A stretch of DNA of 64,000 nt from Lachnoclostridium sp. An118. GTDB lineage: Bacteria; Bacillota; Clostridia; Lachnospirales; Lachnospiraceae. Below the pieces are notes generated by a model. The model made no database searches. It was not told the DNA's origin and saw only the letters and a list, made by a program, of their open reading frames with translations. The position numbers were made by a program, and so were the translations under genes. Each line of letters opens with the position of its first letter. The first letter of the stretch is position 1. The stretch is from assembly GCF_002160985.1 (NCBI RefSeq), contig NZ_NFLQ01000004.1, forward strand, positions 62,001-126,000, in the 5' to 3' direction. Of the stretch, positions 7,299 through 15,881 are shown one piece after another.

Positions 7299-9272
7299 TT
7301 AGTTCATGGCTGCTTTATAGCAGGAGTATTTCGTCACTTCATAGTAGATAAAGTAAACGATGGAAAAAATTCCAACGGCCAAGGCAATAGGCAGAATAAC
7401 CTCGCCTGCCTGACCCAGCACATCATCCATCAATGCTGATTTGTAACATATAATGGCAAAAATGCTGTGCAGCATACCTATCACATAAGGAATCACAAAG
7501 TAAATCTGAATCTGACGGCGGACACATCGCTTTATCATATTTTTATTATATCCCATGCGTTGAAGGATATTGTAATCATCCCGATCATAGGTGACAGCAG
7601 ACAGATTTTGAAAGTAGAGGATACTGCCAGTTGCAATTAGAAAGATAATCGTGGCAAATGCAATCAACAGATAGGTAGAGCTGTTAAGCTGAATGATTTC
7701 TGTCTGTCGTTGCCAGGCACTTGCAAGATAGATGTTGTCCGGCATAGTATTTTTCAAAATCGTATAGGCAGTTCCATCGGAACGGGTCATTCCGCCGTTG
7801 ATGCTCACAACAGTGATTTTCTCCGGCTGTCCGCTTTCGATATTCTGATAAAGTTGGTCGGAAACAAGAAGCGTGGCAACACTATTTGCGAATCCAATCG
7901 GGTTATCCAAAGTGGTCTGAACAACGGTTACATCAGTTGAAACACCATTTCCAATATCCAGATGATAAACAGCACCAACATCAGAGTTTTCAGGGTCTGG
8001 CCGGTATTTCACCAAAACACATTCCGTATCACTAAGCTCAGAAATGGAACTTTCTTTTCCCTGACTATTCAGTAAAGTATCGTAGTCGCTCAGCCTCATA
8101 CACTCAAATCCAGGTGTGCGTACTCCTTCACTGCTAATGCTGTATTCATCAGGAAGCCGATCTGACGAGGCTGTGATTTTTAGCAAGTTGGTTTCTTGTA
8201 CCTGATATTCCTGCCCGTTTAGTCCTTCAGCCAGTGCTTCCAGTGCCTGCTTGTTCAGTTGTTCGTCCTCAACCCGGTATTCGATAGCGGAAGGAATAAT
8301 TCGTTCCACGGCTCTGTAAGGATACCAAACTGAAAGCGTGGTTGCGCCAAAAACGGAAAGCGTTCCTGCAACCAGCAGAATCAAAAGAATCAGTGACTTT
8401 GCATTGGAGCGGATACGGTGCATAAATTTGGGAGCAACAATAATCGTGTTTTCCCGGTACAGAACGCTGTGACGATTTTTGATGCACTGACATACGAAAG
8501 GTACGAAAGAATAGATGGTTAACACTGTGCCAACTACTACCAGTACCAGCGTCAGCAATGCAATAGGATAAAAACCAATCGTTGTCCAAACAGACTGAGC
8601 ACCCCGAACCATATCCAGTGCCAAGGCATACCCACCAAGGAGAGCAATAATTCCAATAACGGATAAAACGATATTGGGACGAACTGGCTTCTCCACTTTT
8701 TTCTCCAGACGAACCAAGTCCAAAAGGGTTGATTTTAGAAGCAATCCTGCATTGGAAAGTGTAAGGGTAAGCAGTACAGCAAGGATAAACAGGAAGATTG
8801 AGCTGACAGCCTGTGGATTGATAAACGGAATTGCCCCCATATCAATCGTCAATCCAAGTAAAGCAACAATTCCTGCCGTTATACCAATGTGCAACAAGCT
8901 ACCAGCTAAAATGCCAGCGAACATTCCGCCAAGGCAAACAAAGATATTTTCTATGGTCAGCAGGCGAAGCATATCCCCCTTTCGGTATCCAAGCAGAGCA
9001 TAAATGCCCAATTCTTTCATCCGGCGGCGCATGAAGAAGTTGTTTGAGTAGAACATATAGAACACAACAAACGCCATGATAAATACCGCAACTACGCTGC
9101 ACATCATTTCTACACGGCCATCCGACGAGATTTTTTCCATGATAACCTCGTTCATGGAAAAAGAGGTAAAGCAGAAATAAATCATCAAAACGAAAGAAAC
9201 AGAAACAAGATACAGAGAATAAAAAGAAAAGTTCCGTTTCAGATTTTTTAATGCTATTGTTGCTAAATTCAT
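7299..9272 (-). CDS. BceB-like ABC transporter permease
   Basis: A 657-residue FtsX-family permease with about ten membrane segments and a large extracellular domain (about residues 310-520) between the seventh and eighth, the layout of BceB-type peptide-resistance permeases. The family removes bacitracin or lantibiotic-like peptides from lipid II-cycle targets and also serves as sensor for its kinase. ATG 9272 follows GGGGGTG. It starts 14 bp after the ATPase gene and is followed by the kinase and regulator. The substrate cannot be told from sequence. Confidence 0.88.
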   Translation of the reverse strand: MNLATIALKNLKRNFSFYSLYLVSVSFVLMIYFCFTSFSMNEVIMEKISSDGRVEMMCSVVAVFIMAFVVFYMFYSNNFFMRRRMKELGIYALLGYRKGDMLRLLTIENIFVCLGGMFAGILAGSLLHIGITAGIVALLGLTIDMGAIPFINPQAVSSIFLFILAVLLTLTLSNAGLLLKSTLLDLVRLEKKVEKPVRPNIVLSVIGIIALLGGYALALDMVRGAQSVWTTIGFYPIALLTLVLVVVGTVLTIYSFVPFVCQCIKNRHSVLYRENTIIVAPKFMHRIRSNAKSLILLILLVAGTLSVFGATTLSVWYPYRAVERIIPSAIEYRVEDEQLNKQALEALAEGLNGQEYQVQETNLLKITASSDRLPDEYSISSEGVRTPGFECMRLSDYDTLLNSQGKESSISELSDTECVLVKYRPDPENSDVGAVYHLDIGNGVSTDVTVVQTTLDNPIGFANSVATLLVSDQLYQNIESGQPEKITVVSINGGMTRSDGTAYTILKNTMPDNIYLASAWQRQTEIIQLNSSTYLLIAFATIIFLIATGSILYFQNLSAVTYDRDDYNILQRMGYNKNMIKRCVRRQIQIYFVIPYVIGMLHSIFAIICYKSALMDDVLGQAGEVILPIALAVGIFSIVYFIYYEVTKYSCYKAAMN

Positions 9273-9286
9273 ATAATCACCCCCAG

Positions 9287-10036
9287 TTACCGCTTCTCGT
9301 CCTGGCGGGCCGATTCCTGCATGATAGCTTCATAGAAACGCCGCCGTTCAGCATTGTGGCGTTGCAGTTCAGAGATGATATGCCCATCTTTGAAGTAAAG
9401 GATGCGATCCGTATAGCTGGCAGCATAGGGATCGTGGGTTACCATGAGAATTGTGGTTCCCAAAGTATGGTTGACTTCTGTTAATGCTGTCAACAGTTCA
9501 GTGGCAGAACTGGAATCCAGTGCGCCGGTGGGTTCGTCCGCAAAGATTAGCGGTGGACGTTTTACCATTGCGCGAGCCGCCGCCACACGCTGCCGCTGGC
9601 CGCCAGACAATTCGCTGGGATACTTTTTTAGCTGGGAGTCAATTCCAAACAGTTCGACCAGCTCTTTCACCTTTTTGTCAATCTCTTTTGCCGGTTTGTG
9701 CAGCAAAGTCAGCGGGACGGCAATGTTTTCTCTCACAGTCAAGCTATCCAAAAGAAAATATTCCTGGAAAATGAAGCCTAAGTTATTTTTTCGGAAATCA
9801 GCGGCCTGTCCTTGACCGAGTTTTTCAATATGAGTTTTCCCCATAACAATATGCCCGCTGGTCGGAATGTCGATTGTAGAAAGAACATTCAGAAGGGTCG
9901 TTTTACCAGACCCGGAGGCCCCCATGATGCCCAAAAACTCGCCCTTCTCAACTTCAAAAGAAACATGGTCAAGGCCGGGCTTTGGCTGGTTCTTATAAAC
10001 TTTGGTTACATCCATAACTTGTAATAGCGTACTCAT
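9287..10036 (-). CDS. BceA-like ABC transporter ATPase
   Basis: About 249 residues with Walker A (GASGSGKT), ABC signature (LSGGQRQR), Walker B with the MacB/LolD-type ADEPTGALD and the switch His (VTHD). It powers the permease encoded 14 bp downstream. ATG 10036 is preferred to ATG 10042, which sits too close to the AAAGGAG ribosome site. It is first gene of the ATPase-permease-kinase-regulator operon and carries the promoter/operator at 10067-10138. Confidence 0.9.
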   Translation of the reverse strand: MSTLLQVMDVTKVYKNQPKPGLDHVSFEVEKGEFLGIMGASGSGKTTLLNVLSTIDIPTSGHIVMGKTHIEKLGQGQAADFRKNNLGFIFQEYFLLDSLTVRENIAVPLTLLHKPAKEIDKKVKELVELFGIDSQLKKYPSELSGGQRQRVAAARAMVKRPPLIFADEPTGALDSSSATELLTALTEVNHTLGTTILMVTHDPYAASYTDRILYFKDGHIISELQRHNAERRRFYEAIMQESARQDEKR

Positions 10037-10066
10037 ATACATTCGCTCCTTTCGTGGTACAAATTC

Positions 10067-10138
10067 AGTATAATAGTCCTCGAAGGAAAAGGCATGAGTA
10101 ATTCACGCATTCATGTTTGTGCGAATTACTCATGCCTT
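10067..10138 (-). promoter_or_regulatory. Promoter with 16-bp palindrome for the ABC operon
   Basis: A perfect 16-bp inverted repeat (AAGGCATGAGTAATTC at 10089-10104, complement at 10123-10138) ends 16 bp upstream of a minus-strand TATACT (10072-10067). The expected -35 position falls inside the palindrome, which suits an activator-dependent promoter bound by the LuxR-type regulator. A terminator reading is possible but the following T tract is short. Confidence 0.55.
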
Positions 10139-10190
10139 TCAGTATGTTACTGATATAAAATAAATTTATGTTAGAAAAAGAGGGGGGTTT

Positions 10191-10274
10191 ATGAACAAAG
10201 AGAAGTCATTAACCAAAAGGATAACTATACATAAGCAAGGGCGAGAGGAAAGAACTAACGCAGTAAGGGGATAA
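10191..10274 (+). CDS. Possible 27-residue basic peptide
   Basis: A short frame (MNKEKSLTKR...) with a strong purine-rich ribosome site (AGAGGGGGG) before ATG 10191. There is no homology I can name and no signal peptide. It could be a leader peptide or chance. It sits in a 600-bp gap between divergent operons. Confidence 0.25.
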   Translation: MNKEKSLTKRITIHKQGREERTNAVRG

Positions 10275-10300
10275 CGGGAAAGGGAGGAACAAAAGAAAGA

Positions 10301-10489
10301 ATGAAGAAATTGAACATCTGCACCGAAGGTTTCAAATCCAGGGCAATCTTTCACATTCGGCATATCATATCACCCCATTACATTCTATTGTTCATAGGAT
10401 TCGCTGGGAATGATGTGATATGCGTTTTAGTTTCATTTTATAATTCTTCCCAGTGCTATTTTTGTAAAGTGTGTTCTTATAATTTATGA
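10301..10489 (+). CDS. Possible 62-residue small protein
   Basis: A frame starting MKKLNICTEG with a hydrophobic middle (about residues 25-48) and Cys residues near the C-terminus. GGGAGGA lies 12 nt upstream of the ATG. I do not recognise it; it may be a remnant or a leader product ahead of the importer operon. Evidence is limited to the reading frame and ribosome site. Confidence 0.25.
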   Translation: MKKLNICTEGFKSRAIFHIRHIISPHYILLFIGFAGNDVICVLVSFYNSSQCYFCKVCSYNL

Positions 10490-10505
10490 ACCAACGGGAG
10501 TATAT

Positions 10506-10549
10506 TTGAGCTATTGAGAGTGGAAGAAAATTTTTGAGATTGATATACT
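10506..10549 (+). promoter_or_regulatory. AraC-type box and promoter of the ECF importer operon
   Basis: The box TTGAGC-N4-GAGAGTGGA-N-GAAAA spans 10506-10530, and the -10 TATACT is at 10544-10549. The same box lies before the MATE gene (14406-14430) with 21 of 25 identical bases and identical 13-bp spacing to its -10. The -35 position (TGGAAG) is poor and lies within the box, as at activator-dependent promoters. The AraC protein at 13462 is the obvious candidate activator. Confidence 0.65.
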
Positions 10550-10641
10550 TAAAAATCGAAAAGGGGTACAAAATTTTTCCGTATCCCTTTTCTAAAGAAA
10601 ATAGGTTAGCATCTTCTAACCAAGAAACGGAGGAACAATTT

Positions 10642-11232
10642 ATGAATCAACAATCTTCTAAATTGCAGGCAAAAGACCTGATTACCATAGGTATTTTTAC
10701 TGCAATCTACTTTGTAGTCTTTTTGGCTTGCGCTATGTTAGGGTTTATTCCAGTTTTCCTGCTGGCTATGACATTCTATGGCCCAATCATTACCGGGATT
10801 CCTTTCATGCTCTACTTAACCAAAATCAAAAAATTTGGTATGGTAACAATTACAGCGATTATCTGTGGGATTCTCATGTTTGTATTTGGCATGGGATATT
10901 TTACAATATTTACCGCGCTGATCTTCGGCCTTGCGGCTGATTTCATTTTGAAAGCCGGGAACTATACCAGCAAAAAGAATACGACATTAGCCTACGCTGT
11001 TTACAGCATTTGGTTTATTGGCAATTACATACCGCTTTATCTGACGAGGGAATCCTATTTCGCAGATTTAGTGTCTGGTTATGGACAGGAATATGTTGAT
11101 ACGCTTCGCGCCTATACACCTGGCTGGATGTTCCTTGTTTTACTGGCGGCCTGCTTCATCGGCGGATTGATCGGAGCCGCATTGGGAAAAGCTGTTCTGA
11201 AAAAGCATTTTGTCCGGGCAGGTATCGTTTAA
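10642..11232 (+). CDS. ECF transporter S component, MptD/Trep_Strep family
   Basis: A 196-residue membrane protein with about five or six helices, matching the Trep_Strep (MptD-like) substrate-binding S components of energy-coupling-factor importers. ATG 10642 has an excellent GGAGGA site; the open frame back to 10534 lacks one and crosses the leader hairpins. It is immediately followed by the T component (GTG next to its stop) and the double ATPase, so a complete importer is encoded. The substrate is unknown; linkage to YbtPQ-like transporters below suggests a metal chelate. Confidence 0.85.
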   Translation: MNQQSSKLQAKDLITIGIFTAIYFVVFLACAMLGFIPVFLLAMTFYGPIITGIPFMLYLTKIKKFGMVTITAIICGILMFVFGMGYFTIFTALIFGLAADFILKAGNYTSKKNTTLAYAVYSIWFIGNYIPLYLTRESYFADLVSGYGQEYVDTLRAYTPGWMFLVLLAACFIGGLIGAALGKAVLKKHFVRAGIV

Positions 11233-11967
11233 GTGTCTGCTGGTCTGATTTCAGGCAACGAAAATACAGTACGCTTTACACTTGACCCACGCACAAAATT
11301 GGCTCTTGTAGCCACAGTATGCACCATTATGACAAGTGGCAGGGTTGGTGGAATCATGACCGTCATTCATCCTGTGCTGGCGTTGGTTCCATTTGCCCTG
11401 CTGTTTTTGTCTGGTCGTGTAAAAGATGCTGCTTCTTATCTATTAGCTTATGCCGCCGCATATAGTATGATTTCTTTCGTTATGCCTGTAACAAGTGGAA
11501 TGATAAGTATTCTGATTGGAGCAACCGCTGGCATTATTTACCGAATGATGCCGAGCCTGATTACTGGATATTTTGTGGTAAGTACAACAAAAGTCAGCGA
11601 GTTTAATGCAGCTATGGAACGTATGCATATTTCCGGTAAAATTACGATTCCTATGTCAGTTATGTTCCGTTTCTTTCCGACCATTAAAGAGGAAAGCGCA
11701 GCAATCAAGGACGCTATGCACATGAGAGGAATCAATTCTTTGCGTAATCCTATGGAAATGTTGGAGTACCGTATGGTTCCCCTTTTAATGTCAGTTGTAA
11801 AAATCGGGGAAGAATTGTCGATTTCTGCACTGACAAGAGGACTAAGCGGAGATACAAAACGTACAAATATTTGTAAGATCGGTTTTCATCTTTCTGATCT
11901 GTTGTGTTTTCTGTTATGTATTGCCTGCTGGATATGCTTTGTGCTTCATGTAGGGGGTATGATATGA
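11233..11967 (+). CDS. ECF transporter T component (CbiQ family)
   Basis: A 244-residue membrane protein of the CbiQ/EcfT family, with several hydrophobic helices and a cytoplasmic coupling region with charged helices (about residues 125-200, including HMRGI and the downstream SALTRG that match the short A-x-R-G type motifs of EcfT). It links the ATPases to the S component. GTG 11233 directly abuts the S component stop, implying translational coupling. Its stop overlaps the ATPase start (ATGA at 11964). Confidence 0.85.
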   Translation: MSAGLISGNENTVRFTLDPRTKLALVATVCTIMTSGRVGGIMTVIHPVLALVPFALLFLSGRVKDAASYLLAYAAAYSMISFVMPVTSGMISILIGATAGIIYRMMPSLITGYFVVSTTKVSEFNAAMERMHISGKITIPMSVMFRFFPTIKEESAAIKDAMHMRGINSLRNPMEMLEYRMVPLLMSVVKIGEELSISALTRGLSGDTKRTNICKIGFHLSDLLCFLLCIACWICFVLHVGGMI

Positions 11968-13427
11968 TTCAACTTGAAAATGTGACCTTTACTTACAATG
12001 GAAGTGAGGAAAAAGGGAACCTGAAAAATATCAGTCTTTCCATCCGGCAGGGAGAAGTCATACTTCTCTGCGGAGAATCCGGCTGTGGAAAGACTACGTT
12101 GACCCGATTGATAAACGGGCTTATTCCGTGGTATTATGAGGGAGAATTAAATGGAATTGTCAAGGTGGATGGTAAGGAAATCCGGGAGCAGCCATTACAT
12201 ATTTTGAGCCGGAAAATCGGTTCTGTCTTTCAGAATCCCCGCAGCCAGTTTTTTAATGTTGATACCACCAGCGAGATTGCGTTTAGTTGTGAAAATCAGG
12301 GACTTCCAGAAGATGAAATCCGTGAGCGAATCCATCAGACGGTTTCTTTGTTTCAGATTGAAAATCTGATCGACCGGAATATTTTTCATTTATCAGGTGG
12401 TGAAAAACAAAAAATCGCCTGTGCGTCTGTATCTGCCGGAGAACCTGAAATTTTTGTTTTGGACGAACCATCTTCCAATTTGGATGTAGCGGCGATTGAG
12501 GACTTAAAGCATATCATTTCATGCTGGAAATCTGCTGGAAAGACTGTCATTATCGCAGAACACCGGCTCTATTATCTTATGGAATTGGCTGACCGCATTA
12601 TTTATATGCAAAACGGTGAGATACGCCGTGAATGGACAACGGCTGATTTTTTAGGACTCTCCCAAAGGGAAGTAGAAAATTTAGGGCTGCGGCCCGCCAG
12701 CCTAAAACAGATTTATGAATTGCATATAGAAAAATCCTCTGGTTCCGGCTTCTATCAATTAAAGCAGATGGATTTTGCATATAAAGGGGAACAGCAATCG
12801 TTACATATTCCTGCGGTAAATTTTACAAAAGGGACAGCGATTGCAGTCATTGGTAAAAATGGCGCGGGAAAGAGTACCTTTCTCCGCTGTCTGTGCGGTT
12901 TAGAAAAAAGATGTTCCGGGGAAGTGCAGGACAATGGAAAATCGTACTCTTTGCGTAAATGGGCGAAAAACTGTTATCTTGTTATGCAGGATGTCAACCA
13001 CCAGTTATTTACAGAGAGTGTGTTCGATGAAATTGTTTTGGGGGCTGATAATACAGACACAAATAAAGTAGAACAGGTTATGGAACGTCTTGACCTCATT
13101 TCGTTTCGTGAAAGGCATCCTATGTCATTATCTGGCGGGCAAAAACAACGGGTAGCCATAGCCGGTGCTATTTTTTCTGATAAGAAAATGCTTCTATTAG
13201 ATGAGCCTACAAGTGGCTTAGACTTCCGGCATATGGAGCAGGTGGCGGAACTTATGCAGCAGCTTAAACAACAAGGAAAAACACTGCTGATCGTAACACA
13301 TGACCCGGAATTTATTCTAAAGACCTGTGACAATATTATCCGTATAGAGGACGGAACAATCGCAGAGCAATACAGCCTTGATACTGCTGAAATGGGAAAG
13401 CTGTTAGATTTTTTCCACTTATATTAG
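11964..13427 (+). CDS. ECF transporter fused double ATPase (EcfA1-EcfA2 type)
   Basis: 487 residues carrying two complete ABC domains in one chain: Walker A GESGCGKT and GKNGAGKS, signatures LSGGEKQK and LSGGQKQR, Walker B VLDEPSS and LLDEPTS. In most ECF importers these are two proteins, but fused forms occur. ATG 11964 overlaps the T gene stop (ATGA), with TAGGGGG upstream; an upstream frame within the T gene is not the start. It energises the S/T pair encoded just before. Confidence 0.9.
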   Translation: MIQLENVTFTYNGSEEKGNLKNISLSIRQGEVILLCGESGCGKTTLTRLINGLIPWYYEGELNGIVKVDGKEIREQPLHILSRKIGSVFQNPRSQFFNVDTTSEIAFSCENQGLPEDEIRERIHQTVSLFQIENLIDRNIFHLSGGEKQKIACASVSAGEPEIFVLDEPSSNLDVAAIEDLKHIISCWKSAGKTVIIAEHRLYYLMELADRIIYMQNGEIRREWTTADFLGLSQREVENLGLRPASLKQIYELHIEKSSGSGFYQLKQMDFAYKGEQQSLHIPAVNFTKGTAIAVIGKNGAGKSTFLRCLCGLEKRCSGEVQDNGKSYSLRKWAKNCYLVMQDVNHQLFTESVFDEIVLGADNTDTNKVEQVMERLDLISFRERHPMSLSGGQKQRVAIAGAIFSDKKMLLLDEPTSGLDFRHMEQVAELMQQLKQQGKTLLIVTHDPEFILKTCDNIIRIEDGTIAEQYSLDTAEMGKLLDFFHLY

Positions 13428-13461
13428 TGATAGAAAATAAGTTAGAAAGTAAGGTGACGGA

Positions 13462-14403
13462 ATGGGTGAAACGAAAAAAAAGCCGTATTATAAATCAGAT
13501 ACTTGCGAAGTGAGCCGTATGGAAAATGAAACCGGCGACGGGATTTCTACGGCTTTTCGGGTGTTCCCCGGTATTTATCTGCTTCATTCTGATTTTCATA
13601 TGCAGGAGTGTCCTACGGTTAAAAGTGAGGACGCTGATATTCTTTGGCTGGATTTTTGCAGGGAGGGCCGTGTAGAATGGGAAATTTCCAAGGATAAATA
13701 CGTTTATCTGGAATCAGGAAACTATGTGATTGATATTCGGGCAGGACGTAAATTTACCCTCCACTTTCCAATGGGACATTACCACGGAATCAGCCTGCGT
13801 ATTCACATGAAAGAAGCAAATCAGGCGTTGGCAGACTTTATAAAGGGTGTAAATATTGATGTTTATACCATCAGGGATAAGTTTCTTTCAGAGGGGCAGC
13901 CCTTTATTACAAAAGGAAATGAAATCATCCATCATATTTTCGAGGAAATTGAGCAAGTACCGTGGGATAGCAGCGGCGAATACTACAAGATCAAAGTATT
14001 GGAAATCCTGTTTCAGTTAAAAAACATGGAACGCCCCAAAGAACAGATCGAGAGGCCCTACTTTGTGAAACAGCAGGTTGAAATTGTGAAAGAAATACGC
14101 GATTTTATTACCGCTTCTCCAGAACAGCATTATACGATGGAGGAATTGTCCAAACGGTTTGAAATACCTGTTTCCAGCCTGAAACGCTGTTTTAAGGGAG
14201 TGTATGGAACGGCAATCTATTCTTTCATGCGTTCTTACCGTATGGATATGGCAGGTCATTTGCTGGCGGAAACCGGCGAAACCGTAGCTGCGATTGCGGC
14301 TAAAGTGGGTTATACAAATTGCAGTAAATTTTCAGAAGCATTTAAGGAGGCCACGGGAATGACGCCGATTGATTATCGTAAATTCAAAAGCCATCGGGAG
14401 TAG
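13462..14403 (+). CDS. AraC-family transcriptional regulator
   Basis: A 313-residue protein with an N-terminal sensing domain of about 190 residues and a C-terminal pair of AraC HTH motifs (about residues 215-310, with MEELSKRFEIPVSSLKRCFK and VAAIAAKVGYTNCSKFSEAFK). It resembles regulators of siderophore-type uptake loci. It lies between the ECF operon and the MATE/ABC operon, and both of their promoters carry the same box, so it probably activates both in response to the imported substrate. RBS AAGGTGACGGA precedes ATG 13462. Confidence 0.87.
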   Translation: MGETKKKPYYKSDTCEVSRMENETGDGISTAFRVFPGIYLLHSDFHMQECPTVKSEDADILWLDFCREGRVEWEISKDKYVYLESGNYVIDIRAGRKFTLHFPMGHYHGISLRIHMKEANQALADFIKGVNIDVYTIRDKFLSEGQPFITKGNEIIHHIFEEIEQVPWDSSGEYYKIKVLEILFQLKNMERPKEQIERPYFVKQQVEIVKEIRDFITASPEQHYTMEELSKRFEIPVSSLKRCFKGVYGTAIYSFMRSYRMDMAGHLLAETGETVAAIAAKVGYTNCSKFSEAFKEATGMTPIDYRKFKSHRE

Positions 14404-14405
14404 GT

Positions 14406-14449
14406 TTGAGCCGTAGAGAGTGGATGAAAAAAATAAATACCAGTACAAT
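14406..14449 (+). promoter_or_regulatory. AraC-type box and promoter of the MATE/ABC operon
   Basis: The second copy of the box TTGAGC-N4-GAGAGTGGA-N-GAAAA (14406-14430), starting 3 bp after the AraC stop codon, with the -10 TACAAT at 14444-14449. The geometry is identical to the copy at 10506. The -35 position (TGGATG) is poor, as expected for an activated promoter. Confidence 0.65.
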
Positions 14450-14491
14450 AAGTGGTAGGTTAGAAAGAGCTAATCTATCACTTATTTTTTT
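14447..14491 (+). terminator. Terminator after the AraC gene, overlapping the MATE promoter
   Basis: 17-bp arms (14447-14463 and 14470-14486, two G-U pairs) with a 6-nt loop and seven T. Transcripts from the AraC gene would end here, whereas those starting at the overlapping promoter include only the upper stem, so the MATE operon can be separately controlled. Confidence 0.75.
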
Positions 14492-14509
14492 GATTGCGAG
14501 GTGTTCAAA

Positions 14510-15880
14510 ATGAAAACTTCTGACAGTAGAACAAAGTTGCTGACAGAACGCCCAATACCTCTTATGATTTCCCTTTGTGTTCCTGCGGTAATCGGTATGT
14601 TGGTAGTTGGGCTGTACTCTTTTATGGATGGAGTATTTGTAGGACAAATGGTAAGTACAGCCGGTGTAGGCGCGGTATCTGTTTCCTACCCGTTTACTTT
14701 GATTAACAACGGGCTTGCGATTATGGTAGGCGTCGGCTCCGCTTCGGTATTATCACGGGCTATTGGAAAAAAAGACCAAGCCACCGTTGACAAAATCATG
14801 GGTAACTTGATTATGATGATTGTTGTCTGCTCCCTGATTATTACTGTGATCGGAACGGTATTTACCCGTCAAATCTTGCTTCTTTCCGGCGCTTCCAGGG
14901 AAACTCTGTCCCTTGCAGTAAAGTATCTTAGAATTGTCTTTTTAGGCTCTGTATTTGTAAACTTTTCACAGGCGGCTAATATGGTAATGCGCGGCGAGGG
15001 CTTATTGAAACGCGCCATGACAATTATGGGAATCGGCGCAGTTTTGAATATTGTCCTTGACCCTATTTTGATTTCCCTGCTGAATCCATTGGGAATGGGA
15101 ATTGAAGCGGCAGCTTACGCAACAATCTTCTCCCAATTCGTTCAGGCGGCAATCACACTTTGGTATTTCGTGAAAAAGAGCAAAAATGTCCGTATCTGTA
15201 AAATCCGGTTTGAGCGTACTCTGGTGCCAGAGATTGTCGGCGTGGGAATTTCTGCTATGTTAATGCAGGTTACAACCTTGCTTCAGCAAACAGTTCTCTA
15301 TAACGTAGCTGCTAACTATGGCGGTGATACATGGCAAACCTTACTAGGTGTTGCCCTGCGTATTCAGTCTTTTGCCTTTATTCCTGTTTGGGGAATCAGC
15401 CAGGGATTCCAGCCCGCCGCCGGGACAAATTATGGAGCAAAACAATATGACCGGGTAAAAACACTCGCAAAAGTTTTTATGATTGGCGCGACGTTAGTTT
15501 CACTCCTGTTCTATATTCCCATTGAACTTGCGCCGAAAGCTGTTATGTCTTTGTTTATTACTGACCCGACGATTGTAGATCAGGGAGTAGCAAATTTCCG
15601 CATCTTCTTTAGTTCTTATATTTTGCAAGGCTCCATGATTGTAATTATCACGCTGTTGCAGGCATTGGGACGGGCGAAAAAAGCCAGTATCATGTCGCTT
15701 CTTCGGCAGATTGTTCTTTTTATCCCCTGTGTCATGATTTTGCCTATGATTGCTGATATGGGTATCAGAGGTGTTTGGGCGGCTCCCGCAGTAGTGGATG
15801 TCATTATTTTTATTATCTGCGCCGGAATTGCGGTTATTGAATTTCGCAGAATGTCCCTATTGAAAAAGGAGGTGTGCTGA
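14510..15880 (+). CDS. MATE-family efflux transporter
   Basis: A 456-residue protein with about twelve membrane helices in two similar halves, typical of Na+/H+-coupled MATE exporters (an early PLMISLCVPAVIGMLVVGLYSFMDGVFVG stretch at about residues 16-44). ATG 14510 follows GAGGTG. Co-transcription with the two ABC half-transporters (1-bp gap to 15882) and shared control with the ECF importer suggest it handles the same compound or a derivative, such as exporting a stripped chelator. That role is inferred from context. Confidence 0.88.
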   Translation: MKTSDSRTKLLTERPIPLMISLCVPAVIGMLVVGLYSFMDGVFVGQMVSTAGVGAVSVSYPFTLINNGLAIMVGVGSASVLSRAIGKKDQATVDKIMGNLIMMIVVCSLIITVIGTVFTRQILLLSGASRETLSLAVKYLRIVFLGSVFVNFSQAANMVMRGEGLLKRAMTIMGIGAVLNIVLDPILISLLNPLGMGIEAAAYATIFSQFVQAAITLWYFVKKSKNVRICKIRFERTLVPEIVGVGISAMLMQVTTLLQQTVLYNVAANYGGDTWQTLLGVALRIQSFAFIPVWGISQGFQPAAGTNYGAKQYDRVKTLAKVFMIGATLVSLLFYIPIELAPKAVMSLFITDPTIVDQGVANFRIFFSSYILQGSMIVIITLLQALGRAKKASIMSLLRQIVLFIPCVMILPMIADMGIRGVWAAPAVVDVIIFIICAGIAVIEFRRMSLLKKEVC

Positions 15881-15881
15881 A

